Made by a program: the position numbers and the translations under genes. Below are positions 1 through 8,498 of a stretch of DNA of 64,000 nucleotides, piece by piece; positions within the stretch are counted from its first letter, which is position 1, and each line of letters begins with the position of its first letter. Location: assembly GCF_016918565.1 (NCBI RefSeq), contig NZ_JAFFQD010000004.1:1-64000 (forward strand). The letters are read 5' to 3'. The stretch comes from Desulfogranum marinum. Lineage in GTDB: Bacteria > Desulfobacterota > Desulfobulbia > Desulfobulbales > Desulfobulbaceae. The notes below the pieces were generated by a model, which was given only the letters and a program-made list of their open reading frames with translations, was not told the origin of the DNA and did not search any database.

Positions 1-131
1 TCAGGGCGATTGAGTTGTTCGCTGCAACCCCAAAAACACGAAAATTTAAATGTTGAATTGACCCTGATTTCCATATTTATCGCATAATTAAAGACGCTGG
101 GGAATAAACCATTTATTCGAGATTCCCTTAA

Positions 132-560
132 GTAATTGTCTTTGTCGGTTCAAATCAGACGAAAATCCCTCTTGAGTTTGCCACGGCTATGCAAAGCATG
201 GGGGAAAATGTTTAATATATTCAACTAGCAGGAAATGGGCCCAATGCTTTAGATTTTCATATCATATCAAAAGATATTGGGTTCGATCCGCTCATTAAAC
301 ATCTGAGAGGAAGAAAGTTCCGTGTTCTTAGAGAGAAAGACTTGGCAGAAATCCCAATTTTAAAAATATCGAATGCAACGAACGATGATGAAAGGAAAAT
401 TGCTATTGTTGAAAAATTATCTAGTAGGGGCCAATCTAAGCCTCGAAAGGTGAAGACGTTGAGCAATACGATTCATTCTTTGTTCACCCAAAAGTTAAAA
501 GACGATGAATTAGCATCACTAATAGAAGTGATGAAAAAAAAATATATAATGGTAAATTAA
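132..560 (+). pseudogene. Decayed PIN-like domain protein
   Basis: Reading the frame that ends at 560 backwards gives a recognisable PIN-like nuclease-fold protein: VIVFVGSNQTKIP, then an AMQSMGENV helix, then IQLAGNGPNALDFHI, then GFDPLIKHLRGRKF and a C-terminal EIPILKISNAT / SRGQSKPRKVKTLSN region. As I remember this family it runs continuously through these blocks. Here a TAA at 213-215 interrupts the frame right after GENV, another TAA sits at 129-131 before VIVF, and the roughly 15-20 residues usually found between DFHI and the SKD-GFDP block are missing. The only open remainder starts at a TTG at 342 and would encode 72 residues. I read it as a degraded gene that once encoded a PIN/NYN-like RNase-type protein. 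The family match is from memory of the motifs. Confidence 0.72.
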
Positions 561-650
561 GATCGGGTTTCTTGCAAGTTGCCGGTCAGCTTGTAATAGT
601 GAGCTATAAATAAAGGTTAATAAGGATCAAACACTCCCATCCCGAGCAGT

Positions 651-693
651 AAAAAAGGGGGCTTACAACTTATATTGTAAGCTCCCTTTTTTT
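651..693. terminator. Bidirectional rho-independent terminator
   Basis: Arms GCTTACAA and TTGTAAGC around a short AT loop are extended by an A/G run on the left and a C/T run on the right, giving a long stem followed by T7. It separates the decayed PIN-like gene from the hydrolase downstream. Confidence 0.75.
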
Positions 694-766
694 GTATGTA
701 AACAGGCTTATAATAGAATTGGGAAGGATCAAATCCCCGTATCCGCTGATTAATAGAGAGGTGTTT

Positions 767-1561
767 ATGATGTGGAGAATATTGCTCTATGCTCTGATTG
801 GGTATGTAACCGTGTTGGCGGTTGTTTTTCTCCTGCAGCGGAAGATGCTGTACCTCCCTAGTGATTATCGGCCTTCCGGCAATGAGCTTGGCCGGGACGG
901 CCTGAGCTATTGGCCATCTCCTGATCAGTATCGTGGGTTTGTTGGTCAGTCTCGATCGGGAGAGGGTAAGGGAACCATTATTGTTTTTCATGGTAATGCC
1001 GGGACTGCCTACCATCGGAATTTTTACGTTAACGCATTATCGCAATACGGCATTCGGGTACTCCTGGCAGAATATCCAGGTTATGGGGGGAGAGTAGGGC
1101 AGCCCAGCGAAGATGTGCTTGTCAAGGATGCGATCACGACCATAGAACTCGCGTACCGACAATACGGGCAGCCCCTTTTTTTATGGGGTGAATCGCTTGG
1201 ATGTGGAGTTGTCGCCGGTGCCGTCAGCAAAATACAAGTCCCCATACAGGGGGTAGTTCTTTTTTTGCCATGGGACACGCTACCGGACTTAGCACAAACC
1301 CATTACTGGTATTTTCCTGCCCGCTGGCTGGTGCATGATGCATATAACAATATTGAAAATTTGCGTCAATTTGAAGGTCGGATCGCTGTCGTGTTGGCGG
1401 AAAAAGATGAAGTAGTCCCTGTCCAGCATGGCATTAGACTGTATGAGTCGATTAACACGGACAAAAAACTATGGGTGTTTAAACAAACGACGCATAATGA
1501 AGTGCCTGTCCATGCCGGATTGCCATGGTGGCAAGAGGTGGTAGCCTATATAACAAAATAG
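767..1561 (+). CDS. Alpha/beta hydrolase (BEM46/YfhR-like), membrane-anchored
   Basis: This encodes about 264 residues. Residues 1-25 form one hydrophobic segment that likely anchors the protein in the inner membrane. The hydrolase fold follows: oxyanion loop VFHGNAG, the EYPGYGGR turn, and the nucleophile elbow GESLGCG with Ser as nucleophile. A late Asp (in LAEKDEVVP) and His (in TTHNEVP) complete a plausible triad. This matches the serine-hydrolase family of BEM46/YfhR; the substrate cannot be told. The ATG at 767 (or the adjacent one at 770) follows an AGAGAGGTG ribosome site and is preferred over the upstream 692 start, which lies in the terminator tail. It stands alone between a terminator and convergent pcm. 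Confidence 0.85.
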   Translation: MMWRILLYALIGYVTVLAVVFLLQRKMLYLPSDYRPSGNELGRDGLSYWPSPDQYRGFVGQSRSGEGKGTIIVFHGNAGTAYHRNFYVNALSQYGIRVLLAEYPGYGGRVGQPSEDVLVKDAITTIELAYRQYGQPLFLWGESLGCGVVAGAVSKIQVPIQGVVLFLPWDTLPDLAQTHYWYFPARWLVHDAYNNIENLRQFEGRIAVVLAEKDEVVPVQHGIRLYESINTDKKLWVFKQTTHNEVPVHAGLPWWQEVVAYITK

Positions 1562-1682
1562 TGAGGGGACTTTGCAATTAGAGGGGCGGTAGGTCGAATT
1601 CTTCAGTCGTGGCCAGTAATCTCATGCGGTCTTCCCTGAAGGGCGATTGAGGTTACGCTAACAAGCAGGCCTGTTTTCCTGT

Positions 1683-2351
1683 TCAAAGTCGTTCCACTGC
1701 ACCGGTAAGCGGCACAAAGGCCACCGGAAGGATTTCATGGGTCGTGAATGCATCCTCATTGTTTTTCATTAAGAGTAGTAGTTGCTGAGGCATGTAGGGA
1801 TGCCCGACCGGGATGACCAACCTTCCGCCCGGTTTGAGCTGCTCTTTGAGCGGAGGCGGGATGCGGTCGGCTGCGGCCGTGACAATGATGGAGTCAAACT
1901 GGGCCTGTTCAGGGAAACCCTGGTAACCGTCACCCTGGTGAACAGCAACATTATCATATCCCAGTCGTGCTAACCGTTCCGCTGCTTCAGCAGCAAGCGA
2001 GGGAATGATTTCGATGGTATATAGTTGTTTTACCAGTAGGGAAAGGACTGCCGCCTGGTAACCTGATCCTGCGCCGATTTCTAAAATCTTATGGTCCTTT
2101 TCCGGATGCAGCAAATCGGTCATCAGAGCAACTATGAATGGTTGTGAGATAGTCTGCGCTTTCCCTATGGGTAGTGGTGTGTTGTCATAGGCTGCGGCCC
2201 GCATGGAGGGAGGAACAAATTGTTCTCTGGGTACCTGCCGCATGGCTTCGATAACTCGAGGACGTATTTCTGACTGTCCGGTGAATTGTTTGGTTAACCG
2301 GCACTCTGCAGCAATGGTTCGCAGCATCTGCTCAACAGGATGTTCAGCCAT
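1683..2351 (-). CDS. pcm: Protein-L-isoaspartate O-methyltransferase
   Basis: This is a 222-residue SAM-dependent methyltransferase that repairs isoaspartyl residues in aged proteins in the cytoplasm. Typical Pcm blocks are visible: REQFVPPSMRAAAYDNTPLPIGKAQTIS near residues 40-68, the PFIVALMTDLL helix, SAM motif I as EIGAGSGYQAAVLS, a D-containing GDGYQGFPEQAQFDSIIVTAA block, and the C-terminal LKPGGRLVIPVG. Length is normal for the family. The ATG at 2351 has a GGAGGAG ribosome site 5-7 bases upstream. It is transcribed alone, convergent with the hydrolase and divergent from hlyIII. Confidence 0.96.
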   Translation of the reverse strand: MAEHPVEQMLRTIAAECRLTKQFTGQSEIRPRVIEAMRQVPREQFVPPSMRAAAYDNTPLPIGKAQTISQPFIVALMTDLLHPEKDHKILEIGAGSGYQAAVLSLLVKQLYTIEIIPSLAAEAAERLARLGYDNVAVHQGDGYQGFPEQAQFDSIIVTAAADRIPPPLKEQLKPGGRLVIPVGHPYMPQQLLLLMKNNEDAFTTHEILPVAFVPLTGAVERL

Positions 2352-2789
2352 TCTGATCTCCTCCTTGCCTTATAAAGATAATCATAATCTAGACAGGTTC
2401 TGCACATTTTTTGAAATAGAGATACTTGACGCGGTATAATGGTGGCTTGGTTACACTGTTCAGCCCTTTATCTCATTATAATAGGGTATTGAATCTGGTT
2501 GTGTCGCTCAATAATCAACCGGGAGGAGACATGTGGTGACCGCCCTTTTTAACTGGTATAATCGTAAATGATCAGCAGCACCCCAGCTCGCCACGATCTG
2601 CCCAGCCGGCATACAGATGTATCGAAGTCGGGGCTTACCTGCTAAATGGTTTAGCTTGTGAACATTTGGAGCACTGCTGAACAGTCACAGTTCGGGATGG
2701 ATTGACAGTTTTTAGATCTTCGCTGAAAGCAACGTATAATCCACCTTTTGGGTCCAAGTGCATCACGATACTCAACAACAGGCAGCAGC
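2352..2789. other. Divergent pcm-hlyIII intergenic region
   Basis: No credible gene. The left part carries promoter-like AT-rich sequence for pcm (for example TTGACG at 2427 reading rightward); the right part is occupied by repeat copy A (2564-2740). Confidence 0.5.
2564..2740 (+). repeat. Dispersed intergenic repeat, copy A
   Basis: This is one of three copies (also 15218-15390 and 51625-51810) alike along most of their length. Shared blocks in order: TCAGCA near the start, ATCTGCCC, GTATCGAAGTCGGGGCTTA, a CAGCTTGT/TAGCTTGTGAAC block, ATTTGGAGCACT, CAG(T/C)(T/C)ACAG, ATTGACAG, and a CTTC(G/A)(C/A)TGAA close. Copy A holds an extra small hairpin (GCTAAA TGG TTTAGC). It ends about 50 bases upstream of the hlyIII start codon. 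No ORF is conserved across the copies. It is not a repeat family I recognise. Confidence 0.85.
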
Positions 2790-3407
2790 ATGTATAAAGG
2801 CGAAAAATTTAATTCTATTTCCCATCTGGCAGGTTCGATTGCGGCCATTATAGGTCTTGTGGTGTTGATTGTTACTACTGGTCGACAGGGGGAGGTGCTG
2901 CCAATTGTCAGCGTCACTATTTATGGCATCACCCTTGTTTTGCTCTATGTATTCTCAACCCTCAATCACAGCCTTCGAGGAAAGGCGAAATATATCTTTC
3001 AAAAATTAGATTTTCTTGCAATTTACCTCCTTATTGCGGGCACGTATACACCTTTTGCCTTAATTACTTTGCGGGGGGGATTAGGTTGGACCATTTTTGG
3101 TCTTGTGTGGGGGCTTGCAATCCTTGGGATAATATTGGAATTATTCCATCATGCAAAAAATAGAAGCAGATCAATAATTATTTACCTGGTTATGGGGTGG
3201 GTAATTTTATTAGCCATCAAACCATTAGTTTATACAATCGGCATTAGCGGCTTTTGTTGGCTATTATTGGGAGGCCTGTTCTATACCTGTGGGGTCTTTT
3301 TTTATGTCAACGAAGATCGAGTCAAACACTTCCATGGCATCTGGCATCTATGCGTTTTAGCAGGTAGCACCACGCAGTACTTTACCGTTTTTTACTATGT
3401 ATTGTAG
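2790..3407 (+). CDS. Hemolysin III / YqfA family membrane protein (PAQR-like)
   Basis: This encodes 205 residues with seven hydrophobic segments, the layout of the HlyIII/PAQR family. Family signatures are the N-terminal GEKFNSISHLAGSI block with the conserved His, the STLNHSL turn after the second membrane segment, FLAIYLLIAGTYTPF in the middle, and a C-terminal HFHGIWHLCVLAGS His motif; the conserved His/Ser residues are thought to bind a metal in this family. The ATG at 2790 places GEKFNSISH at the usual distance from the N terminus, but its ribosome site is weak. The extension to a TTG at 2748 would run into repeat copy A and is not favoured. The cellular role of bacterial members is uncertain despite the name. 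Confidence 0.88.
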   Translation: MYKGEKFNSISHLAGSIAAIIGLVVLIVTTGRQGEVLPIVSVTIYGITLVLLYVFSTLNHSLRGKAKYIFQKLDFLAIYLLIAGTYTPFALITLRGGLGWTIFGLVWGLAILGIILELFHHAKNRSRSIIIYLVMGWVILLAIKPLVYTIGISGFCWLLLGGLFYTCGVFFYVNEDRVKHFHGIWHLCVLAGSTTQYFTVFYYVL

Positions 3408-3470
3408 CTTTTCATAACCTTGGATAGAGAGCCTGAGTCCACTCAATCGGTCACCTTATTGTTGAACCGC

Positions 3471-3508
3471 AAAAAGCCTTTTTACAAATTCTGTGAAAAG
3501 GCTTTTTG
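3471..3508. terminator. Bidirectional terminator between convergent genes
   Basis: Arms AAAAAGCCTTTT and AAAAGGCTTTTT form a strong hairpin with A and T tails. It serves hlyIII on the plus strand and the small-protein pair on the minus strand. Confidence 0.85.
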
Positions 3509-3535
3509 TTTATGAATTATACGCCGGAGGAATAT

Positions 3536-3742
3536 TTACCAGCGTTCTGTACCAACTATCTGACTCACATCCATACATTTTGCTTTTTCTTCTTCAGTGA
3601 GTTCTTCTTTGGTTTTGATTCCTTTTACATCTTTGACATAACAGGCATACTCTTTCCCGTCTTTGTCTCTTACCCAGATCATTGATTCGTATCCACCGCC
3701 ATCACTTTTCATGTTTTGATAGTTTTCGTTGGTTTCGGACAT
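3536..3742 (-). CDS. Small protein of unknown function, tandem paralogue 1
   Basis: This encodes 68 acidic, soluble-looking residues with no signal peptide or membrane segment. Its core YESM-WVRDKDGKEYACYV and tail CMDVSQ-GTERW match the neighbouring gene at 3809-3976, so this is a tandem duplication. Two cysteines are kept in both copies, one in the KEY-C block and one in CMDV. This copy has an N-terminal extension MSETNENYQNMKSDGG and a longer KGIKTKEELTEEEK linker. The ATG at 3742 has an AAAGGTGA ribosome site seven bases upstream; a GTG at 3751 would use up that site. I do not recognise the family. It ends next to the shared terminator. Confidence 0.75.
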   Translation of the reverse strand: MSETNENYQNMKSDGGGYESMIWVRDKDGKEYACYVKDVKGIKTKEELTEEEKAKCMDVSQIVGTERW

Positions 3743-3808
3743 TATATTCACCTTTTGTATAGGTTTTAAATGGTGGACCTGTTGGCGTCTGATTGGTAGC
3801 AGAAGTGT

Positions 3809-3976
3809 TTACCAGCGTTCAGTGCCAATAATCTGATTGACATCCATACAATGCTCTTGTTCTTGCTTGGTGAGCTCTTCTCGATCATTAAGGTTTCCGT
3901 TAAGTCCATCTACTGAGCAGACATATTCTTTTCCGTTTTTATCTTTGATCCAAGCGAGTGATTCGTATCCGGACAT
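3809..3976 (-). CDS. Small protein of unknown function, tandem paralogue 2
   Basis: This encodes 55 residues beginning MSGYESLAWIKDKNGKEYVC and ending CMDVNQIIGTERW, a clear paralogue of the gene at 3536-3742. The start ATG at 3976 has a GGAGGAC ribosome site. The duplicated pair preserves the W-(I/V)-(K/R)-D-K-(D/N)-G-K-E-Y core, both cysteines and the exact C-terminal GTERW, which argues for real, selected coding sequence despite its size. The genes are 66 bases apart and probably co-transcribed from upstream of 3976. Function unknown; the KDKxGKEYxC core could be a small beta-hairpin. Confidence 0.72.
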   Translation of the reverse strand: MSGYESLAWIKDKNGKEYVCSVDGLNGNLNDREELTKQEQEHCMDVNQIIGTERW

Positions 3977-4412
3977 GATGTCCTCCGTTGATGTAAGGTT
4001 TAAGGCTTAGTATATCTCCTTTCTTGCTTTACAAAATAAACATCAATGGCTGGAAATCAATAAGGTGGAAAAGGGGGTTTAATGGTAGCAGAAACTATTA
4101 ATTGTGCTTTTTTGACACAGCTCCTGTTCAAATTCATTGACATTATTTGGCAGTCAGTTGGTGTCCGCCATGCGGCCGAGAATATTGTAACAACAAGCAT
4201 TGATGACCAGCGTTTTGAAAAATACGGCCAGTGGCGTATCCTTCGCTTGCGCTCTGTGTGTTTCTCCGGGCAAAAGAGAAAAAACGCTTGTTTTGTAACG
4301 TAGCACAGCTCGCATCCTACAACATGCTGTTGACGATAAACAAATTCCTCTGGCTAGCCGGGAGAGTGCATTATGATACGGAAGTAGAAAATTTTGAATT
4401 TCGCCACTCGGA
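3977..4412. other. Intergenic region, possible weak ORF
   Basis: This gap holds upstream signals of the small-protein pair. A plus-strand ORF at 4082-4303 (73 residues) has an AGGGGGT ribosome-like site, but its composition is unconvincing and it resembles no family I know. I do not call it a gene. Confidence 0.4.
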
Positions 4413-5885
4413 TCACTTATACATTATTTTATCATCCTCTTCTCGGGCTGCTTTTACAATGGTTTTTGCAAGATCTGTAAACACAAAATAATGAATCGGC
4501 AGAATAGCATACCAGTAGAGTCTGCCAAGAAGCCCCCGAGGGATAAAGTGGGCTGTTTGCACGAGCTGCTCAGGTTGAACGTCAAATTCTAGCCATGCCT
4601 GACCTGGTAATTTCATCTGCGCGTACAACAGGAGCCGTTTTCCTGGTTTAATATCTGCAACCTTCCAGAAATCAAGCGCATCGCCAACCCGTAATTCTTT
4701 ATCCTGGCGACGCCCTCTATTCAGTCCGTAGCCACCGATAAGTTTGTCCATCAAACCGCGAAGGCGCCAGAGGATATCATATCGGAACCATCCATTTGGT
4801 CCGCCGATAGAGCATGCTGCTTGAAAAACCGATACCTGCTTTTCCCCATGTTGATAGCCAACAACACGTATGTCGCGTAAAATAGCCCCGGTTGGGTCAT
4901 CAAAATCTTTAATATCACATGCTTTTTGGCCACTGCTGTCGCACCAGCGACTGATAACATAATTCTGCTCAAGTTCATCCATTGCGCGACGAACCGTTTC
5001 GCGAAAAGGAAGAGGGTGTATATCGCTGTAATATCGTGCTGCATTGTCATTTTGGAGGATGGTCTCACTTTTTAGCCCTTCAACCAGGGCTGCAGCCAGT
5101 TTGTATGGGATGGGTGTAAAAAGAATTAACCAGTAGGAAGATAACCGAGGAGAGAGCACCGGAACAGGGATAAGTTTTCTCTTTAGTCCCATTGTTGCTG
5201 CAGCCTGCTGCATCATTTGTTGAAAACTGAGCTGTTCTGAACCAATATCAACCACAAGGTCATCAGGATGTGTCAGCGAGATAGACGATTCCAGATAGGC
5301 TAGGACATCGTCTACACCAATGGGTTGGGTTTGGGTTCTTACCCACAGCGGGGTTATCATCAACGGCAGTTTCTGCGTTAAATTGCGGATAATTTCAAAA
5401 CTGGCACTGCCTGAGCCAATGATAACACCTGCCCGCAGCCAGATGGTTTGGATACACTCCGGACGTGCGCTGAGGATTTCTCCGGTTTCGATACGACTGA
5501 GCAGGTGTTTGCTGGCATTTTGTTTAACCCCCAGGCCGCCCAAGTAGACGACCCTCCTTACTCCTGCTTCTATACATGCGTCGCGGAAATTTTCAGCACT
5601 TAAACGGTCAAGCTGCTGATAATCCTTGTCTGAGCCCATGGAGTGGATCAGGTAAAATGCAGTGTCAACTCCCTCCAGACTTTTTACCAGCAGGTCTTTT
5701 TCAAAGGTGCTTCCCTCCCAGACGTCGACCTGATCGGCAATGGATTGTTGGACTTTGGCGCGATTCCGTACCAAAATGCGTATATCATAATGTGCAGAAG
5801 CGAGCAGCAGCCTGGTGAGTCTTCTACCGATATACCCGGTGGCACCAGATATAAATATTTTTTTTGTGGGCGTAGTCTCAGGCAT
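4413..5885 (-). CDS. SDR-type NAD(P)-binding protein with C-terminal DUF2867
   Basis: This encodes 490 residues. The first ~220 are an atypical short-chain dehydrogenase/NmrA-like fold: GATGYIGRRL nucleotide-binding loop near residue 14, a VDTAFYLIHSMG strand, YLGGLGV in place of a catalytic Ser/Tyr strand, and TIWLRAGVIIGSGSASFE. The second half, from about residue 330, fits DUF2867 (GWFRYDILWRLRGLMDKLIGG, then GDALDFWKV). This SDR-DUF2867 fusion is a known architecture; substrate unknown. The start ATG overlaps the stop of the DUF523 gene by 8 bases, indicating translational coupling. In other bacteria such proteins often sit with DUF523/DUF1722 and photolyase genes, suggesting a stress or repair role. 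Confidence 0.85.
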   Translation of the reverse strand: MPETTPTKKIFISGATGYIGRRLTRLLLASAHYDIRILVRNRAKVQQSIADQVDVWEGSTFEKDLLVKSLEGVDTAFYLIHSMGSDKDYQQLDRLSAENFRDACIEAGVRRVVYLGGLGVKQNASKHLLSRIETGEILSARPECIQTIWLRAGVIIGSGSASFEIIRNLTQKLPLMITPLWVRTQTQPIGVDDVLAYLESSISLTHPDDLVVDIGSEQLSFQQMMQQAAATMGLKRKLIPVPVLSPRLSSYWLILFTPIPYKLAAALVEGLKSETILQNDNAARYYSDIHPLPFRETVRRAMDELEQNYVISRWCDSSGQKACDIKDFDDPTGAILRDIRVVGYQHGEKQVSVFQAACSIGGPNGWFRYDILWRLRGLMDKLIGGYGLNRGRRQDKELRVGDALDFWKVADIKPGKRLLLYAQMKLPGQAWLEFDVQPEQLVQTAHFIPRGLLGRLYWYAILPIHYFVFTDLAKTIVKAAREEDDKIMYK

Positions 5886-6840
5886 GGTTACGGAGTCTCA
5901 GCTCAATAGGATGAGGTTTTAGGTAGTATTGCTGTTGTAAATACTGTTCATCGTATTTCCTTACGTAGTGGTTCATCAGGGTTATCGGTACAATGAGGGG
6001 CACATGGTGTTCCTTGAAATTGTCAATGACCTCAAGAAGCTCCTGTTTTTCATCTTTAGAAAGCAGTTTTTTAAAGTGTCCCATTATGTGCAAGAGGACG
6101 TTCACATGCTTTTTGACCGTTGGCTTGAGCTTCATTGCCGCCATAAGGGAGGTTTGGTAAGCGGCAAGCAGGGAATCAGAATCAAGGCTACCTGCCTGAG
6201 CGACCACATGCCCGAGTTCTCGATAATGCTTTTCACTGTGTGCGCGGAGAAGCATTTTATGGTGCGTGTGAAAGTTGACGAAATTACCAGGGGTGGGGTC
6301 GGCAAGGGTATCGCGCCATCGTCGGTAGACAAAAACTGATTCTATGAAATTTTCACGGAGGATCATGTCATGGAGGCGACCTTCTTCCTCAACTGGCAGT
6401 AGAGGAAAATGGTCCATAAAGGCTCTGGCAAACATCCCAACGCCTACATTTTGAGGGCTGTTGTTTTTCCCATATACCTTAACCCGCTCCATCCCTGAAG
6501 AGGGCGATTTACTCTTAAAGATAAATCCGCAGAGGCCCTCTTTTTCCAGCTCTTGAACACGTTTTGCAGCCCATTTCAGCATTCTTTCTGTATGGTCAAC
6601 TCCGGTTTTACTGGTCAGCAGACGAGGGGCTTCCGGATTACCGACAAGGCGCATAGATTCACGGGGGACCGGCAATCCGCATTCTACTTCCGGACAAATA
6701 GGGACAAAGTCAAAATAGTTGGACAGGGTGTCCGTTATGTATCGGTCCCGTTGATGACCACCATTATAACGAACTTCGTTGCCCAGAAGGCAGGAACTGA
6801 TCCCAATCCGTATTTTTTCTTGCTCATTTGTCATCATCAT
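5878..6840 (-). CDS. DUF523 (TudS-like)-DUF1722 fusion protein
   Basis: This encodes 320 residues from the ATG at 6840 behind an AAAGGAGAAA site. Residues 10-150 are DUF523: ISSCLLGNEVRYNGGH with Cys17, then ICPEVECGLPVPRESMRL with Cys49 and Cys54. DUF523 includes TudS, a [4Fe-4S] thiouracil desulfidase. The usual third-cluster position SPSCG reads SPSSG here (Ser115), though a Cys lies just upstream at 104. Residues 185-315 are DUF1722 (YbgA), with FVNFHTHHKMLLRAHS and the ending YYLKPHPIELRLRNHA. The function of DUF1722 is not established; in enterobacteria it neighbours the photolyase gene. The stop overlaps the SDR start. Confidence 0.85.
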   Translation of the reverse strand: MMMTNEQEKIRIGISSCLLGNEVRYNGGHQRDRYITDTLSNYFDFVPICPEVECGLPVPRESMRLVGNPEAPRLLTSKTGVDHTERMLKWAAKRVQELEKEGLCGFIFKSKSPSSGMERVKVYGKNNSPQNVGVGMFARAFMDHFPLLPVEEEGRLHDMILRENFIESVFVYRRWRDTLADPTPGNFVNFHTHHKMLLRAHSEKHYRELGHVVAQAGSLDSDSLLAAYQTSLMAAMKLKPTVKKHVNVLLHIMGHFKKLLSKDEKQELLEVIDNFKEHHVPLIVPITLMNHYVRKYDEQYLQQQYYLKPHPIELRLRNHA

Positions 6841-7240
6841 TTTCTCCTTTGGTATGAAAACTCTCGATATCATACAGTAAACCACGAAAGAGGAAGAAAC
6901 AAGAATTCCATTAACGAATACTGATTAACGTAAAAGGAAAAAAATGGGATATCGAAAATGTTTACTTCGAGATTTGTCGCCATTGTTGTGGGCAATGGAT
7001 AAAAACAAGAGAATGAGCAAACTACGGGGCCCTTCCTTCAGATGTGAAAATTATTCACAACCATTTTATATTCGAATGTGGCGGTTCGGGCGTATATTGT
7101 AATAAAAAAGAGATGCCGGTGGAAAAAATGAGGGTTTGTCACTCCATGATATACCATGTATGGCAAAATAGACTGCACTGTGAGCAAGATTTGAATATCC
7201 ACACCAACACTGCCAGTGTTACACACTGAAAAAATGGTGC
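6841..7240. other. Divergent promoter region
   Basis: This gap separates the minus-strand DUF523 operon from the plus-strand radical SAM operon, so promoters face both ways. It contains a 15-base palindrome at 7206-7220. The ORF at 7044-7229 has no credible ribosome site or family. Confidence 0.5.
7206..7220. promoter_or_regulatory. Perfect palindrome AACACTG-C-CAGTGTT
   Basis: Seven-base arms surround a single C, 20 bases before the radical SAM start codon. The size and position suit a repressor operator. No cognate regulator is adjacent, so binding is speculative. Confidence 0.4.
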
Positions 7241-8497
7241 ATGAAGATAGCAGATAAAATACAAATTTTGGCAGATGCCGCAAAGTATGATGCATCATGC
7301 TCCTCAAGCGGGAGCAGCAGAACATCTGCGCCTGATGGAACCGGTAATGCGGCCATGAGCGGTATCTGCCATAGCTGGTCTGCAGATGGCAGGTGTATAT
7401 CGTTGCTCAAAATTTTGATGTCCAATGCATGTGTATACGATTGTGGTTATTGCATTAACCGTCGATCCAACAATCTGGCCCGCGCCACATTTACCCCAGA
7501 AGAAATTGCTGATCTCACCATCAATTTTTATTTGCGCAACTATATTGAAGGGCTTTTTTTAAGCTCGGCAGTTTATGCGTCTCCGGATAAAACCATGGCG
7601 GATATGGTTGAGGTCTGCCGACTTTTACGTCAAAAGTATCGATTTAACGGCTATATTCATCTTAAAGTTATCCCAGGAGCTGCCAACGATTTGGTGCAAC
7701 AGGCGGGTTTTCTAGCTGATAGGATGAGCGTCAACATAGAATTACCCTCAGAGGCATCACTCAAACGGCTTGCTCCTCAAAAGTCGAAACAGGGTATACT
7801 TGCCCCGATGAAGCAGATCGGCGAGAATTTTAACGGTTTTAAGCTTGAACGGAAAAAGACGAGAAATGCTCCACATTTCTGTCCGGCAGGACAAACTACC
7901 CAGATGATAGTCGGAGCATCAGCAGAGAGTGATTTGCAGATCCTTAATTTGACCGAAAATCTCTACAATAAAATGAGTTTAAAGCGAGTCTACTATTCAG
8001 CCTACATTGCTGTAAATGACGGCCCTTTGCTTCCTGCTGTATCAACAGCGCCTCCTCTTGTGCGGGAACATCGCCTTTATCAGGCTGACTGGCTACTCAG
8101 GTTCTATAAATTTCAAGCGCACGAGATTCTCTCCCCAGCCTTTCCCAATCTTGATGAGCGACTAGATCCAAAAGCGGCTTGGGCTCTGCGCAATTTTGAC
8201 CTCTTTCCCATTGATATTAACCGTGCAAGTTATGAAGAGTTGCTTCGCGTTCCAGGTATCGGAATTACGTCAGCGAGACGTATTATCAAGACTCGCAGGG
8301 TCGCTGCCATTCGCGAACAAGACCTGAAGAAGATTGGCATGGTTTTTAAAAGGGCCAGATTCTTTATTACTTTAAATGGCAAGTACCTTGGAGATGCTGG
8401 TTTATCCCATCAACATATCGTTAGTGCAATGTGCAAGGCTGAGCCACCCAGCTCAAAGAAGTTGCAGTACAACAGTCGCCAGCTACGGCTCTTTTGA
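7241..8497 (+). CDS. Putative DNA modification/repair radical SAM protein
   Basis: This encodes 418 residues of the family catalogued as 'putative DNA modification/repair radical SAM protein'. The radical SAM cluster is CVYDCGYC (Cx3Cx2C) near residue 65, preceded by the Cys/Ser-rich DASCSSSGS segment common in this family. The barrel contains GLFLSSAV and IHLKVIPGA strands, and residues ~325-360 form a helix-hairpin-helix (INRASYEELLRVPGIGITSARRI) that would bind DNA non-specifically. It is followed one base later by the DUF4130 gene, its usual partner. Exact chemistry is unknown. The ATG at 7241 lacks a clear Shine-Dalgarno site. Confidence 0.88.
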   Translation: MKIADKIQILADAAKYDASCSSSGSSRTSAPDGTGNAAMSGICHSWSADGRCISLLKILMSNACVYDCGYCINRRSNNLARATFTPEEIADLTINFYLRNYIEGLFLSSAVYASPDKTMADMVEVCRLLRQKYRFNGYIHLKVIPGAANDLVQQAGFLADRMSVNIELPSEASLKRLAPQKSKQGILAPMKQIGENFNGFKLERKKTRNAPHFCPAGQTTQMIVGASAESDLQILNLTENLYNKMSLKRVYYSAYIAVNDGPLLPAVSTAPPLVREHRLYQADWLLRFYKFQAHEILSPAFPNLDERLDPKAAWALRNFDLFPIDINRASYEELLRVPGIGITSARRIIKTRRVAAIREQDLKKIGMVFKRARFFITLNGKYLGDAGLSHQHIVSAMCKAEPPSSKKLQYNSRQLRLF

Positions 8498-8498
8498 A

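Noticed and set aside
4082-4303. 73-residue plus-strand ORF
   Set aside because: A purine-rich stretch precedes the start, but composition and lack of any motif make it unconvincing.
7044-7229. Possible 61-residue gene before the radical SAM gene
   Set aside because: No ribosome site or family features; the end overlaps the operator-like dyad.
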